Positions 10,034 through 18,053 of a stretch of DNA of 64,000 nt are shown piece after piece. Where the stretch lies: assembly GCF_900454685.1 (NCBI RefSeq), contig NZ_UATM01000032.1:1-64000 (forward strand), written 5' to 3'. Below the pieces are notes generated by a model, which worked only from the letters and a program-made list of their open reading frames with translations, was not told where the DNA came from and made no database searches. The stretch comes from Peptoniphilus harei. GTDB lineage: Bacteria > Bacillota > Clostridia > Tissierellales > Peptoniphilaceae. Position numbers and translations under genes: made by a program. Position 1 is the stretch's first letter. The number at the start of each line of letters is the position of its first letter.

Positions 10034-12782
10034 ATAGTGATAGGTAATCCTTTGATGTTATCTCCGGATTTTCCCCCACTTCACACCGTGCATGCGACTT
10101 TCACCGCACACGGCGTTCCATCACAAGAAAGATTTTCACGTTTTAACTAAGACTTACACACTTCGTAACAAATTATTTTTTTTCTAAATTAGTGGCAATC
10201 CTGCCATTTTTCTAAGCTTATTACATTTCTCGATCTGCTTGACCGTTAAGCCAAGCTCTTTTATATATTTTTGGATTGTATCTTCTTTTGTTGCATGGAT
10301 AAGTATATGAACTGCTTCTGTAACAAGAATTAAGTTGCTATAACTGTCTGTACCGCCTTGTTCAAGCGGTATCTTGTGATGGCAATGTATATCGTTTGGT
10401 GTAAGTTTTACACCTGTTACCCCACATCTTCCATATTGAGCTGCAAAGAGCGAGATTCTGTTGTCTGCAAACTCTATACTCTTATCAAGTACAGGATGTC
10501 TCATCAACCAAACAAGTGTATCTACATCAATTTGCAGATTTTTATGAATAAAAGCTCTGCCCTTTACAGTGTATTTATTTACAACCTTTTTCTTGTGTTT
10601 TGCGTCCTTTGTCCTAATATATCCAACTGGAATTAGCGGATGTCCATTAAGGAAGCGAAGCTGTTTACTTTTTCCATATTTTTCTTTGATAAATCCTTTG
10701 TTTAGCGTTCCACTGGTTTTAATATCAAGTCTGTTGTTCATCTGCTTTTTAATGTGAAAGGCTATTTTAGCAAAGTCCAAACTTACATTTGTTGCTATTT
10801 GGTAGTAATTATGCAAGCCTGAAACAGTGGCATTATACTTGGCTATTGCTTTGTACTGTTCCTTTTTGTTTGCAGGTCTTTTTATATCCGCAACACATTT
10901 AGAAATATCTTCTTTTGCATTTTTCAGTGCCTTATCACTTATATGCGACTGTACAACAAACTTTTTGCCTTTTGGTTTAACCTTCAGCTTGAAACCTAAG
11001 AACTCCGAATACTTTTGTTTTAGATTTGTTATTTTAGATTTTTCTTCACTTACATTTAGTTTTAATCTGTCTTGCAACCATTTTGTAACTGCCTGATAGG
11101 TTCTTTTTGCATCGTAGTAATTACGGCAAAATATCTTAAAATCATCAGCATACCTTACAATGTATATTTCTTTTAGGTTGCTTGTTCTTAAAGCTCTGTA
11201 GGTATGGCTTTTTATCTCTGTTCCTTGACTGTTCGTTCTCTGTTTATATGGATAATGCGTGGGCATTGTCAGCCATTGAGAAGAAACCCACCAATCTAAT
11301 TCGTTCAAGACTACATTAGATAGTAGCGGTGATAATATACCGCCTTGTGGTGTTCCCTTTGTTGGTGTAATTACCTTTTTATCGGGCATAACTATGTCTG
11401 CTTTCAGCATTTCCTTAATGATACAAAGTAGCTTTTTGTCTTGGATACCCAAATTCCAAAGTTGCCTTATGAGCTTTGCATGATATACATTGTCGAAAAA
11501 TCCTTGTATATCAATATCAACTACATAGTGTAAGTGCTGTATCTGCATTAGTCTCGCACATTCTGCAATAGCGTGTTCCGTACTCCTGTTAGGTCGAAAC
11601 CCATAGGAGCTGTCATGAAACTTGGCTTCACATATCGGCTCTAATATTTGCAAGATACAGTGTTGTACAATTCTATCTACAATAGTTGGTATTCCTAAAG
11701 GTCTAATTTTCCCATTAGGCTTTCGCATTTCCACTCTCTTTACAGGGCGTGGTTTATACCAATGAAACTGTTTTTGTATGAGAGAAATGTATTCTTCTTC
11801 ATTTAGCCTTGATAGATGTTTTATTGTTCTGCCATCTACTCCGGCTGTATGACTTCCTTTGTTCCCTTTGATACTGCGATAGGCAAGTTTTATATTTTCT
11901 CTTGAAGTTATCAACTCCATTAAATTTGAAAATACTTTATTCTTACTGCTATCTTCATATAAATCATCAAGGACTTTTTGCAAGTCATAGTATTCCGTAT
12001 AACGGATTTTGCTTTGTTTCAGTGTTTGTTTCGAAGTGGACACAGTCACCATCTCCTTTCGGATTTGATTTTCTTTGTCATACTCGAAGCTGTGTTTGTC
12101 TTAATTTCAGTTCTTGTACTTTCCTGTGACTGGTGGCTATCCCTCCACGAACTTATTATTTTCGCTTCATAGGTACTGTGCCACCACTTTCACCGAGATA
12201 AAGAATGGTTATATGCTGTTTTTTACAGTCATTTTCCCATTCAACACTTCATTAGCATTAGACTGCTTCCATGCTCTTGGCTTACCACGTTCCGACAATC
12301 TTATCTTTGAATACGTTTAGGTTCTTCCTCTAAGCCTGTGTTTAGTTTTCACCATATCGCCTGTAACGATATATGGATTTTCATAACAACCATTCTTACT
12401 CATCCACAAACACCCCATCTTTGATGGGAATTGCCGTTAGGCAAATTCAAACGTTTAGACCCTTACATTCGAAAGTACGTCAGTGCTTTGGTATACACAT
12501 TCTCACCATGCGTATTCGACACCCGACATATAGGTAGCACCGTCCACCTCTGAACAGCTTTCGTGTCTGATGTTAATATCAGTCTTACGGCTACTCTCTG
12601 CCGACTTCACCGAGCTTTTGACAATGAAATAGTCTAATATTCATTGCCAATCGGAGTATCAGTGTAGGCATTTCAGGGCGTTACCCCGTCATTCTACCTA
12701 TCAGATTGCCAGTTCTCCTAAGTTTTGAACTTTCAGTCCTTCGACTTAGTGCATAAGCTTTTCACTTATGAACGTGTCGCAC
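10034..12782 (-). mobile_element. Group II intron (2749 nt) with encoded maturase
   Basis: The 5' end reads GTGCGACACG, matching the GUGYG consensus, at 12782. The 3' end shows a domain V hairpin near 10067-10112 (arms around GTGCGGTGAAAGTCGCATGCAC) followed by a domain VI stem, ending in ...ACTAT at 10034. Both ends were fixed by requiring the flanking Maff2 codons to join in frame. The 730 nt upstream of the maturase (12053-12782) are domains I-III and hold no other gene. Group II introns splice as RNA and move by target-primed reverse transcription; conserved ICE genes are common targets. Confidence 0.9.
10184..12052 (-). CDS. ltrA: Group II intron reverse transcriptase/maturase
   Basis: A 622-residue intron-encoded protein. 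The reverse transcriptase domain carries RPLGIPTIVDRIVQHCILQI, GTPQGGILSPLLSN and the catalytic YADD (IVRYADDFKIFC, about residue 300). A maturase (X) domain follows, then a C-terminal HNH endonuclease with CGVTGVKLTPNDIHCHH and NLILVTEAVHILIHA. It promotes splicing of the surrounding intron and its insertion into DNA. Complete length and all motifs are present, so the intron is potentially mobile. It lies in intron domain IV, as is usual. Confidence 0.95.
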   Translation of the reverse strand: MVTVSTSKQTLKQSKIRYTEYYDLQKVLDDLYEDSSKNKVFSNLMELITSRENIKLAYRSIKGNKGSHTAGVDGRTIKHLSRLNEEEYISLIQKQFHWYKPRPVKRVEMRKPNGKIRPLGIPTIVDRIVQHCILQILEPICEAKFHDSSYGFRPNRSTEHAIAECARLMQIQHLHYVVDIDIQGFFDNVYHAKLIRQLWNLGIQDKKLLCIIKEMLKADIVMPDKKVITPTKGTPQGGILSPLLSNVVLNELDWWVSSQWLTMPTHYPYKQRTNSQGTEIKSHTYRALRTSNLKEIYIVRYADDFKIFCRNYYDAKRTYQAVTKWLQDRLKLNVSEEKSKITNLKQKYSEFLGFKLKVKPKGKKFVVQSHISDKALKNAKEDISKCVADIKRPANKKEQYKAIAKYNATVSGLHNYYQIATNVSLDFAKIAFHIKKQMNNRLDIKTSGTLNKGFIKEKYGKSKQLRFLNGHPLIPVGYIRTKDAKHKKKVVNKYTVKGRAFIHKNLQIDVDTLVWLMRHPVLDKSIEFADNRISLFAAQYGRCGVTGVKLTPNDIHCHHKIPLEQGGTDSYSNLILVTEAVHILIHATKEDTIQKYIKELGLTVKQIEKCNKLRKMAGLPLI

Positions 12783-12897
12783 GGTTGTCATTCCCATAAC
12801 CTTCCATCAGGTTGATAACACCCCATGCTCCAAGCCCTGCACCAATTGCTGTAACTAATATTTTTAATACATTTACTGCTTGTGTAAAAAATTCCAT

Positions 12898-13221
12898 TTA
12901 TATTTCCTCCTCTTTTTCTTCTTTTTTAATTTTATTTATGTGCTTTACGATAAAATTTTTAAATGTCTTGTCTTCTTTTTTTGTTTCCTTAAAATATCCA
13001 AAAATATGGATGTATTCTCCACTTTTAAATTCCTTCACACTTTTTGCCTTTTCTCCGTAGAGATTACAGTAGATATATTCTTTTTTAACCTTTCCTTCTT
13101 CTTTGTTCTTTCTAACTATTGTGAAGTTAGCTACTTCTTTTTCTCCTTCCTTTGTATCTATTGCAGTTGTTTTTATTTCTCCTACTAGATTTCCATTAAT
13201 ATTTAGCATTTCTCTTTCCAT
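12898..13221 (-). CDS. Single-stranded DNA-binding (OB-fold) protein, ICE-encoded
   Basis: A 107-residue protein with an SSB-like pattern: GNLVGEIKT, then KEVANFTIVRKNK, an aromatic strand KKEYIYCNLYGEKAKSV, and KSGEYIHIFGYFKE. It is short and lacks the acidic DDDIPF-type tail of housekeeping SSB, ending instead in KKEEKEEEI. ICE SSB proteins coat the transferred strand. The start is set by AGGAGAT ten bases upstream. Its stop abuts the Maff2 start. A minus-strand terminator lies 30 nt upstream (13251-13272). Confidence 0.75.
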   Translation of the reverse strand: MEREMLNINGNLVGEIKTTAIDTKEGEKEVANFTIVRKNKEEGKVKKEYIYCNLYGEKAKSVKEFKSGEYIHIFGYFKETKKEDKTFKNFIVKHINKIKKEEKEEEI

Positions 13222-13250
13222 TTGTTCTATCTCCTTTATTCCATAAAAAA

Positions 13251-13272
13251 AGCGATAGTTTTCTCTATCGCT
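13251..13272 (-). terminator. Intrinsic terminator upstream of the SSB gene
   Basis: Perfect arms AGCGATAG and CTATCGCT, followed on the minus strand by seven Ts. It insulates the SSB operon from the abi unit. Confidence 0.75.
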
Positions 13273-13369
13273 TCTACTTCTAATTAATTAATATTTCATT
13301 TTTCTCTGTATCTTATTTTTTCGGCTCATCTCGTATATATTTCATTCTTCCTCCTTTGGGCATAAAAAA

Positions 13370-13393
13370 ACACCGAAATGTTTTTTTCGGTGT
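13370..13393 (-). terminator. Intrinsic terminator of the Abi gene
   Basis: Arms ACACCGAAA and TTTCGGTGT with seven Ts on the minus strand, 19 nt after the abi stop codon. With the separate promoter at 14347-14375 it makes abi an independent transcription unit inside the ICE. Confidence 0.8.
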
Positions 13394-13411
13394 AAATTTC
13401 TCTATTTAATT

Positions 13412-14275
13412 TTATGGTTTTAGTAATTCTTTCCAGTTTTCTATAAAGCCAACATGTCTTAGTTCAATATTTTCATATCTTGCTATTAGTTCCGTTAGAT
13501 CATGATAAAAATTTTTGTAATTTTCTTCTTCAGAAACTATTTTAAGATTAACTAATGTAGCAAATATTGTATTGTTTGAAATATTATTTTTTAAATATTC
13601 TTTATATAGCTTTGGTGATTTTGTAAGCTTTGCTCCATATAGCCTGCCATAATGGGCACATATATTTCTTATATAGGCAAAATTTTCTATCCAAGATTCA
13701 AAGTAATGGTAGTCTGTATGAAAGACTTTTGCAATTTTACTTTTATCTTCATTTTTCATATTCTTATACATTTTAGATAAAGTTCCAAAACTTGCTACTT
13801 CTATCACTGCATAGAGTGGAATTTCTCCACCTTCATAATTGTCTTTAAAGTTTTTTATAAATGGTGAGCGTCTATTTCTTTTAACTTCCCTTGCTAATTC
13901 TTCTAGTACCCTTTCTTGTTCCTTTTGTTTCTCAAAATTATTCATATCTTTATATGAAAAGTTCCCATATCTTAAAGAAAAATAGTTTGTGATAACTGCT
14001 CTTAAAGAAACTTCAATATGCTCTATTGTTTCAAATATAAGCTGTCTAAGTTCTCTATCAAATTTATATAAACTTACAATATCTTCAAAACTTATTCCTG
14101 ATATATATCTTCCATCTTTTTTTAATGTGATACTATAAGCTTTAATCAGCCTGTAATAGGATATTCTTCCAAGAATTTTCTTAGCATAAGTTTTATCTTC
14201 TACTAAAAGTCCTAAGTCTATTAAGTTTTTTACTTGATTTTCTATACTAATCGGTTCTTGATGAATTTTTTTCAT
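13412..14275 (-). CDS. Abi_2 family (AbiD/AbiF-like) HEPN abortive-infection protein
   Basis: A 287-residue protein from ATG 14275, chosen over an upstream ATG at 14314 because AGGAGAAAA precedes it. The opening QVKNLIDLGLLVED, the block KILGRISYYRLIKAYS and the central LYKFDRELRQLIFETIEHIEVSLRA are hallmarks of Abi_2. Near residue 203 it carries the HEPN ribonuclease motif RNICAH (R-N-x-x-x-H), followed by YGRLYG. Members cause abortive infection against phages, and AbiF-like proteins have been linked to adjacent structured RNAs and to the ancestry of Cas13 HEPN domains. Here it has its own promoter, leader RNA and terminator within the conjugation operon, indicating a cargo defence cassette. 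Catalysis is inferred from the motif only. Confidence 0.88.
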   Translation of the reverse strand: MKKIHQEPISIENQVKNLIDLGLLVEDKTYAKKILGRISYYRLIKAYSITLKKDGRYISGISFEDIVSLYKFDRELRQLIFETIEHIEVSLRAVITNYFSLRYGNFSYKDMNNFEKQKEQERVLEELAREVKRNRRSPFIKNFKDNYEGGEIPLYAVIEVASFGTLSKMYKNMKNEDKSKIAKVFHTDYHYFESWIENFAYIRNICAHYGRLYGAKLTKSPKLYKEYLKNNISNNTIFATLVNLKIVSEEENYKNFYHDLTELIARYENIELRHVGFIENWKELLKP

Positions 14276-14289
14276 TTTTTCTCCTAAAA

Positions 14290-14342
14290 TCAAATGACCC
14301 GACTTGGTCCGCATTGTTAAGAGGCGTGTCGGGTACTGTTGA
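14290..14342 (-). ncRNA. Candidate structured RNA upstream of the Abi gene (abiF-motif-like)
   Basis: The transcript predicted to begin near 14340 can fold with perfect 7-bp arms ACCCGAC and GTCGGGT (+ strand 14328-14334 and 14297-14303), with inner CGC/GCG pairing. The hairpin ends about 20 nt before the abi start codon. A structured RNA class next to abiF-type genes is known to me; whether this matches its consensus needs a covariance-model search. It could also be an mRNA leader only. Confidence 0.5.
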
Positions 14343-14346
14343 CATT

Positions 14347-14375
14347 ATTATATGCTATAAAATATTTTTTGTCAA
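14347..14375 (-). promoter_or_regulatory. Fully consensus promoter of the abi unit
   Basis: TTGACA at 14370-14375 and TATAAT at 14347-14352 with a 17-nt spacer. Both hexamers match consensus perfectly, unusually strong for a defence gene and more typical of a stable small RNA. Confidence 0.85.
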
Positions 14376-14426
14376 GTAATTTCTTTTAATCTTTCCTAAA
14401 TATCTATCTTACTTCTAATTTTAAAT

Positions 14427-16229
14427 TTATTCATCTAATATTTCAACTACCATACTCTCTTTTAACTTAACCTCATCTTTTCTCTGCAGGTATTTCTCTA
14501 TGTCAAATATATTTCTCTTATCATAATCTTCCAATAACTTATAATTCTTATGTTTAGTAATATCAAACTTATCAGATAGAAAAGGTCTTACTCCTCTTAG
14601 TTGGTATATACACTTACCACCATCCATTACAGTTATTTCATCTTGACTCATAAGTTCCTTACCAGTTTTTTGATAATTTAGTCCAAAACTCTTTTGATTC
14701 GATCTTGTTTCTGATGTGTTATATAGGTCTATGGTTTCTTTGCCTAGGCTTTCAGATAATTCTTTTAATGTTGTTCTTTCTTTGCCTCCTAAAAATAATG
14801 TAGAATCACAATTGCCAACTATGGTATCTGCATTATCTTTATAGATACTTTTTAGTTGTGATTGTGCTTGTAATATTATACAAGCTGATATTTCTCTACT
14901 TCTAATAGTTGCTATCAGCTTTTCAAATTTAGGAATTAAGCCGATATTTGCGAATTCATCAAGTAGGCATCTCACATGAACAGGAAGTCTTCCGCCATAT
15001 TCATCATCTGCTTTATCACATAATAGATTAAATAATTGTGAGTACATTATTGATACTACAAAGTTAAATGTATCATCTGTATCCGATATTATTACGAATA
15101 AAGCTGTTTTCTTTTCTCCAAGTGTATCAAGCTCCAGTTCATCTTCTTTCATTAAGTCCCTAAGTTCCTGAATATCAAATGGAGCAAGCCTTGCTCCACA
15201 GGATATAAGGATTGATTTGGCAGTTTTTCCTGCTGCTAGTTTGTATTTCTTATATTGTTTTACTGCGAAATGGTTTGGCTTTTCTTTTTCTAATGCTTCA
15301 AACATATAGTCTACTGCATTTTTAAAATTTTCATCTTCTTCTCTTACCTCACTTGCATCTATCATAGCAAGTAGAGTTGTAAAGTTCTGTTCTTCTTTAG
15401 GAGCTTCATACCAGATATATCCTATAAGTGCTGTGTAATAGAGTTTTTCAGCTTTTACCCAAAAATCCTCAGTTGATTTTTCTCCTTCTCCCTTAGTATT
15501 TGCAATTATTGTTTGTACTAATTTCAAAATATCTTTTTCACTTTTCAAGTATGCAAAGGGATTATATCTCATGGATTTTTTAAAGTTTATTGTGTTTAGT
15601 ATTTTTATCTCATATCCATTTCTTTCCAACATTTTCCCACATTCTAGGACTAATGTTCCTTTTGGATCGGTTACTACATATGAAGAGTGCATTTGCATGA
15701 GATTTGGCTTTACAAAAAACCTTGTTTTACCACTACCAGAACCTCCAATTACCATTACATTTTTATTTCTCGCATATTTTGGATTTTTAGGTCTATTATT
15801 CATGGTAAGTCTTTCAGTTTGAGTTAGTAGCACATTGTTTTCAAACTTCTTGTCAATGTATGGCTCAATGTCTTTTTCATTTCCCCATCTTGCCGATCCA
15901 TATTCTCTGCCCTCTCTAAACTTTTTTGCATTTTTCTTTTTCTGTATAAGGATTAACTTAATAACTACTGATAGAATTAGACTGGGTATCAGGTTTTTTA
16001 TTTTTAATGATGGAATATATTTTAAAGTATCTATTTGACTAAAAGCTACTAGAATTCTATCTATTATATCTCCTCCTACATAAGAGTTGACATGGCTTGC
16101 AAAGATATTTCCTATATAAAAAAATAAGAGGTAAGGAAGATTTTCTAATACAAATTTCTTCTTATCTCTTATCTTAAAAACATTTTTTATATCTTTTATT
16201 ATTTCATTTAGTATTTTCGAATTAATCAC
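14427..16229 (-). CDS. VirD4/TraG-family type IV coupling protein
   Basis: A 600-residue membrane ATPase that brings the relaxase-DNA complex to the secretion channel. Two N-terminal membrane segments (LPYLLFFYIGNIFA and LIPSLILSVVIKLILI) precede the motor domain with Walker A VIGGSGSGKTRFFVKPN (near residue 160), DPKGTLVLECG, and Walker B HVRCLLDEFANIG. The motif order and length are typical. Downstream in the ICE lies the abi cassette; upstream is a terminator at 16249-16262. Intact. Confidence 0.93.
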   Translation of the reverse strand: MINSKILNEIIKDIKNVFKIRDKKKFVLENLPYLLFFYIGNIFASHVNSYVGGDIIDRILVAFSQIDTLKYIPSLKIKNLIPSLILSVVIKLILIQKKKNAKKFREGREYGSARWGNEKDIEPYIDKKFENNVLLTQTERLTMNNRPKNPKYARNKNVMVIGGSGSGKTRFFVKPNLMQMHSSYVVTDPKGTLVLECGKMLERNGYEIKILNTINFKKSMRYNPFAYLKSEKDILKLVQTIIANTKGEGEKSTEDFWVKAEKLYYTALIGYIWYEAPKEEQNFTTLLAMIDASEVREEDENFKNAVDYMFEALEKEKPNHFAVKQYKKYKLAAGKTAKSILISCGARLAPFDIQELRDLMKEDELELDTLGEKKTALFVIISDTDDTFNFVVSIMYSQLFNLLCDKADDEYGGRLPVHVRCLLDEFANIGLIPKFEKLIATIRSREISACIILQAQSQLKSIYKDNADTIVGNCDSTLFLGGKERTTLKELSESLGKETIDLYNTSETRSNQKSFGLNYQKTGKELMSQDEITVMDGGKCIYQLRGVRPFLSDKFDITKHKNYKLLEDYDKRNIFDIEKYLQRKDEVKLKESMVVEILDE

Positions 16230-16248
16230 TTCCTCTCCATAAAAAAGA

Positions 16249-16262
16249 GTAGATTTCTCTAC
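16249..16262 (-). terminator. Small intrinsic terminator before virD4
   Basis: Arms GTAGA and TCTAC with a four-base loop, followed on the minus strand by a T-run. Weak stem, so attenuation rather than full stop is possible. Confidence 0.5.
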
Positions 16263-16273
16263 CCATTAGTATC

Positions 16274-16480
16274 TTATTTATCTTTTTTATATCTTATTAC
16301 TGGAACTTGTTTTATTTTTTTACCTATCTTTTTTCTTTCCAAGACAAACATCATATTTTCATTTCTTTTAAAATATCCTAAATCTTTATGATAACTTATA
16401 CCACACTTGCAATGTAATAAACCTATAAACTGTTGTCTCATCTTTGAGTTACATATAGGACATATTTTTTTATTTGTCAT
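16274..16480 (-). CDS. Small zinc-ribbon protein of the ICE
   Basis: A 68-residue basic protein with two Cys pairs, CPICNSKMR near the start and LLHCKCGISYH in the middle, making one probable zinc ribbon; the C-terminal half (ERKKIGKKIKQVPVIRYKKDK) is strongly basic. It may be related to the Cys-rich KTR proteins seen in Tn916-type elements, but the match is weak. Nucleic-acid binding is a reasonable guess. It is open and well placed between virD4 and the RelE remnant. Confidence 0.6.
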   Translation of the reverse strand: MTNKKICPICNSKMRQQFIGLLHCKCGISYHKDLGYFKRNENMMFVLERKKIGKKIKQVPVIRYKKDK

Positions 16481-16498
16481 TTTGAACCACCATTATAC

Positions 16499-16638
16499 TT
16501 ATATTTTACTTTCAAAGGTATTTTTTAGTTTCTTTCCTAATGCTTCTGCTCTCATTTTTTATCTATAGATAAGAGAAATTCTTCTACTGGATGATTCCAA
16601 TCTTCTTTTTCATAGTATTCAACAATAAAGCTATTCAT
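16499..16638 (-). pseudogene. Remnant of a RelE/HigB-type toxin
   Basis: From ATG 16638 the frame reads MNSFIVEYYEKEDWNHPVEE then FLLSIDKK and stops; one extra A in the T-run 16555-16560 would continue it as MRAEALGKKLKNTFESKI and a stop. The pattern (short beta-strand start, PVEEFLxSLDKKMRA) is that of phage-derived RelE/HigB ribonuclease toxins, normally about 110 residues. The C-terminal two thirds are missing and no antitoxin gene is next to it, so this is a decayed fragment. Confidence 0.6.
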
Positions 16639-16677
16639 GCCTTCTCATCATATATATTATATATCCAAGTGTTTTTA

Positions 16678-17169
16678 TTATAAACTTTGTTCCTGATGTT
16701 TATGTTTAACCTTATCTCTGTCAATAGTATCTTTGACTTTATCCTTGAAGTTATTAAGCCTTTCTATTACAGATTTTCTCTTTCTTGACTTATCTTTAGT
16801 AAATTTCTGGACTGTCTTTTTAAAAGCTTGTTCCATTACTTTTATATCTTTTGCTTGAAAAAAGATAATGTTGTTTCCATTTTCTAAATCTTTCTTTATG
16901 GAAAACTTCACCCCATATCTTTTTAATTCTTTTTTCAATGCTTTTAAGTCTATGTCATTTAATTCTAAGGTTTCTACTTTACCTTTTTTTACAAGGTCTT
17001 TTACTTTTACTTTTTTAAATTTTTCTAAGGGTCTTGACTGTTCTGTCTGCGCTTTATGTTTATTTATTTCTAATATTTTCTTCATCAAATTTATAACTTG
17101 CTTGGCTGTTACTATACTTGCTTTTTTTACTATGGCTATTGTTCTGCTATTTATATCATCATTTTGCAT
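16678..17169 (-). CDS. PcfB family (DUF3801) conjugation protein
   Basis: A 163-residue, basic, soluble protein. The start region RTIAIVKKASIVTAKQVINLMKK and the middle block TLELNDIDLKALKKELKRYG followed by VKFSIKKD match PcfB/DUF3801 proteins, which precede the coupling protein in pCF10-type and CTn-type transfer regions. PcfB is thought to link relaxosome and coupling protein. The C-terminal tail is Lys/Arg-rich. It lies 14 nt after the DnaC-like gene. Confidence 0.82.
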   Translation of the reverse strand: MQNDDINSRTIAIVKKASIVTAKQVINLMKKILEINKHKAQTEQSRPLEKFKKVKVKDLVKKGKVETLELNDIDLKALKKELKRYGVKFSIKKDLENGNNIIFFQAKDIKVMEQAFKKTVQKFTKDKSRKRKSVIERLNNFKDKVKDTIDRDKVKHKHQEQSL

Positions 17170-17183
17170 TCACTCACCTACTT

Positions 17184-18039
17184 TCATTCTTTTTTTAATA
17201 TTTCATAGGCTAATTTTGATTTCTCCTTCATTTTTTCTATTCTTCTATTTTCTCCTGTAAATATAATGGGACTGCATATTTCAAGTATCCTTGAGTAAAT
17301 TCTTTTATCTTTTATAGTTTCAGGATTAGTTAAAGCTGATATATTTAAGTTTGTTGTTATAATCAATGGTTTCCCACTTCTATATCTACTATCTATTATG
17401 TTAAAGATATGCTCAGCTGCAAAATCTGTATCTCTTTCCATTCCAAAATCATCAATAATTAATAGTTTCTTCTGATTTAGGTTATCTATATACTTACTTT
17501 ATCAATCTCAAGTTAGTCATATCATTTAAAATTACTGAAAAATTTGTCATTTTGACTGATATTTCTTTTTCTAGTAAAGCATTTGCTATAGCACTTGCAA
17601 GATATGTTTTTCCACATCCCACATTCCCTGTGAGAATTAATCCTATATTATTTTCATATATTTCATCAAATTTTTCCACATAGTTTTTTGCTACTTTTTC
17701 ATGCTCACTATCTTTGTCCATATTTTTAAAATTCCAATTTAATAGGATGGGATCAGAAAAACACTCTTTTTTTAAGTGTTCAATTTTCAAAAGCCTTTTA
17801 TTTTCTTTTCTTTTTTCTTCCTCTAATTTTTGTCTTTCTTTTTTACATTGACATAAAATACCAACTTTTTTTATTTCTCCAAAGAAGTCTATTTCTTTTT
17901 CAATTGGTGTTTTACATTTTGCACAATATTTTAATCCTGTTTCTTGATCTATATAACTCCTATTTTCTTCATCTTTTGATGGACTATTTGTTTCTGCATT
18001 TTTTATTTTCTGTTCTAGGATTTCTTTTATTAATTCCAT
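17184..18039 (-). pseudogene. DnaC/IstB-like ATP-binding protein, frameshifted
   Basis: The first part (17494-18039, ATG chosen behind AGGAGAGGAG) holds a coiled N-terminus, a CAKCKTPIEK...ILCQC zinc-type cluster and Walker A LTGNVGCGKTYLASAIA. The second part (17184-17441 and its upstream extension) holds Walker B LLIIDDFGME and the sensor region KPLIITTNLN. Together this is a full DnaC-like helicase loader, usually next to RepA_N initiators on ICEs. One base is missing in the A-run at 17498-17500; adding one A joins the two parts. The protein as read would stop just before Walker B. Confidence 0.82.
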
Positions 18040-18053
18040 ATGCTCCTCTCCTA

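Larger units (their letters stand above)
9933..12897 (-). pseudogene. Maff2 family ICE protein interrupted by a group II intron
   Basis: Exon 1 (12783-12897) and exon 2 (9933-10033) join into a 71-residue membrane protein: MEFFTQAVNVLKIL at the start, EGYGNDNPGAKSQGIKQLM across the splice site, and a C-terminal hydrophobic segment. This is the Maff2 family found just before TrbL in Gram-positive ICEs; it has two membrane helices and unknown function. The 216 coding bases are in frame once the 2749-nt intron at 10034-12782 is removed, the junction falling in the Pro codon of GNDNPGAK. If the intron self-splices the gene is functional, so it is 'split' rather than dead. Confidence 0.85.

Noticed and set aside
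13313..13345. Ten-codon ORF with a good ribosome site (MKYIRDEPKK)
   Set aside because: Too short to support; could be a leader peptide or another A-run casualty, but no independent evidence.
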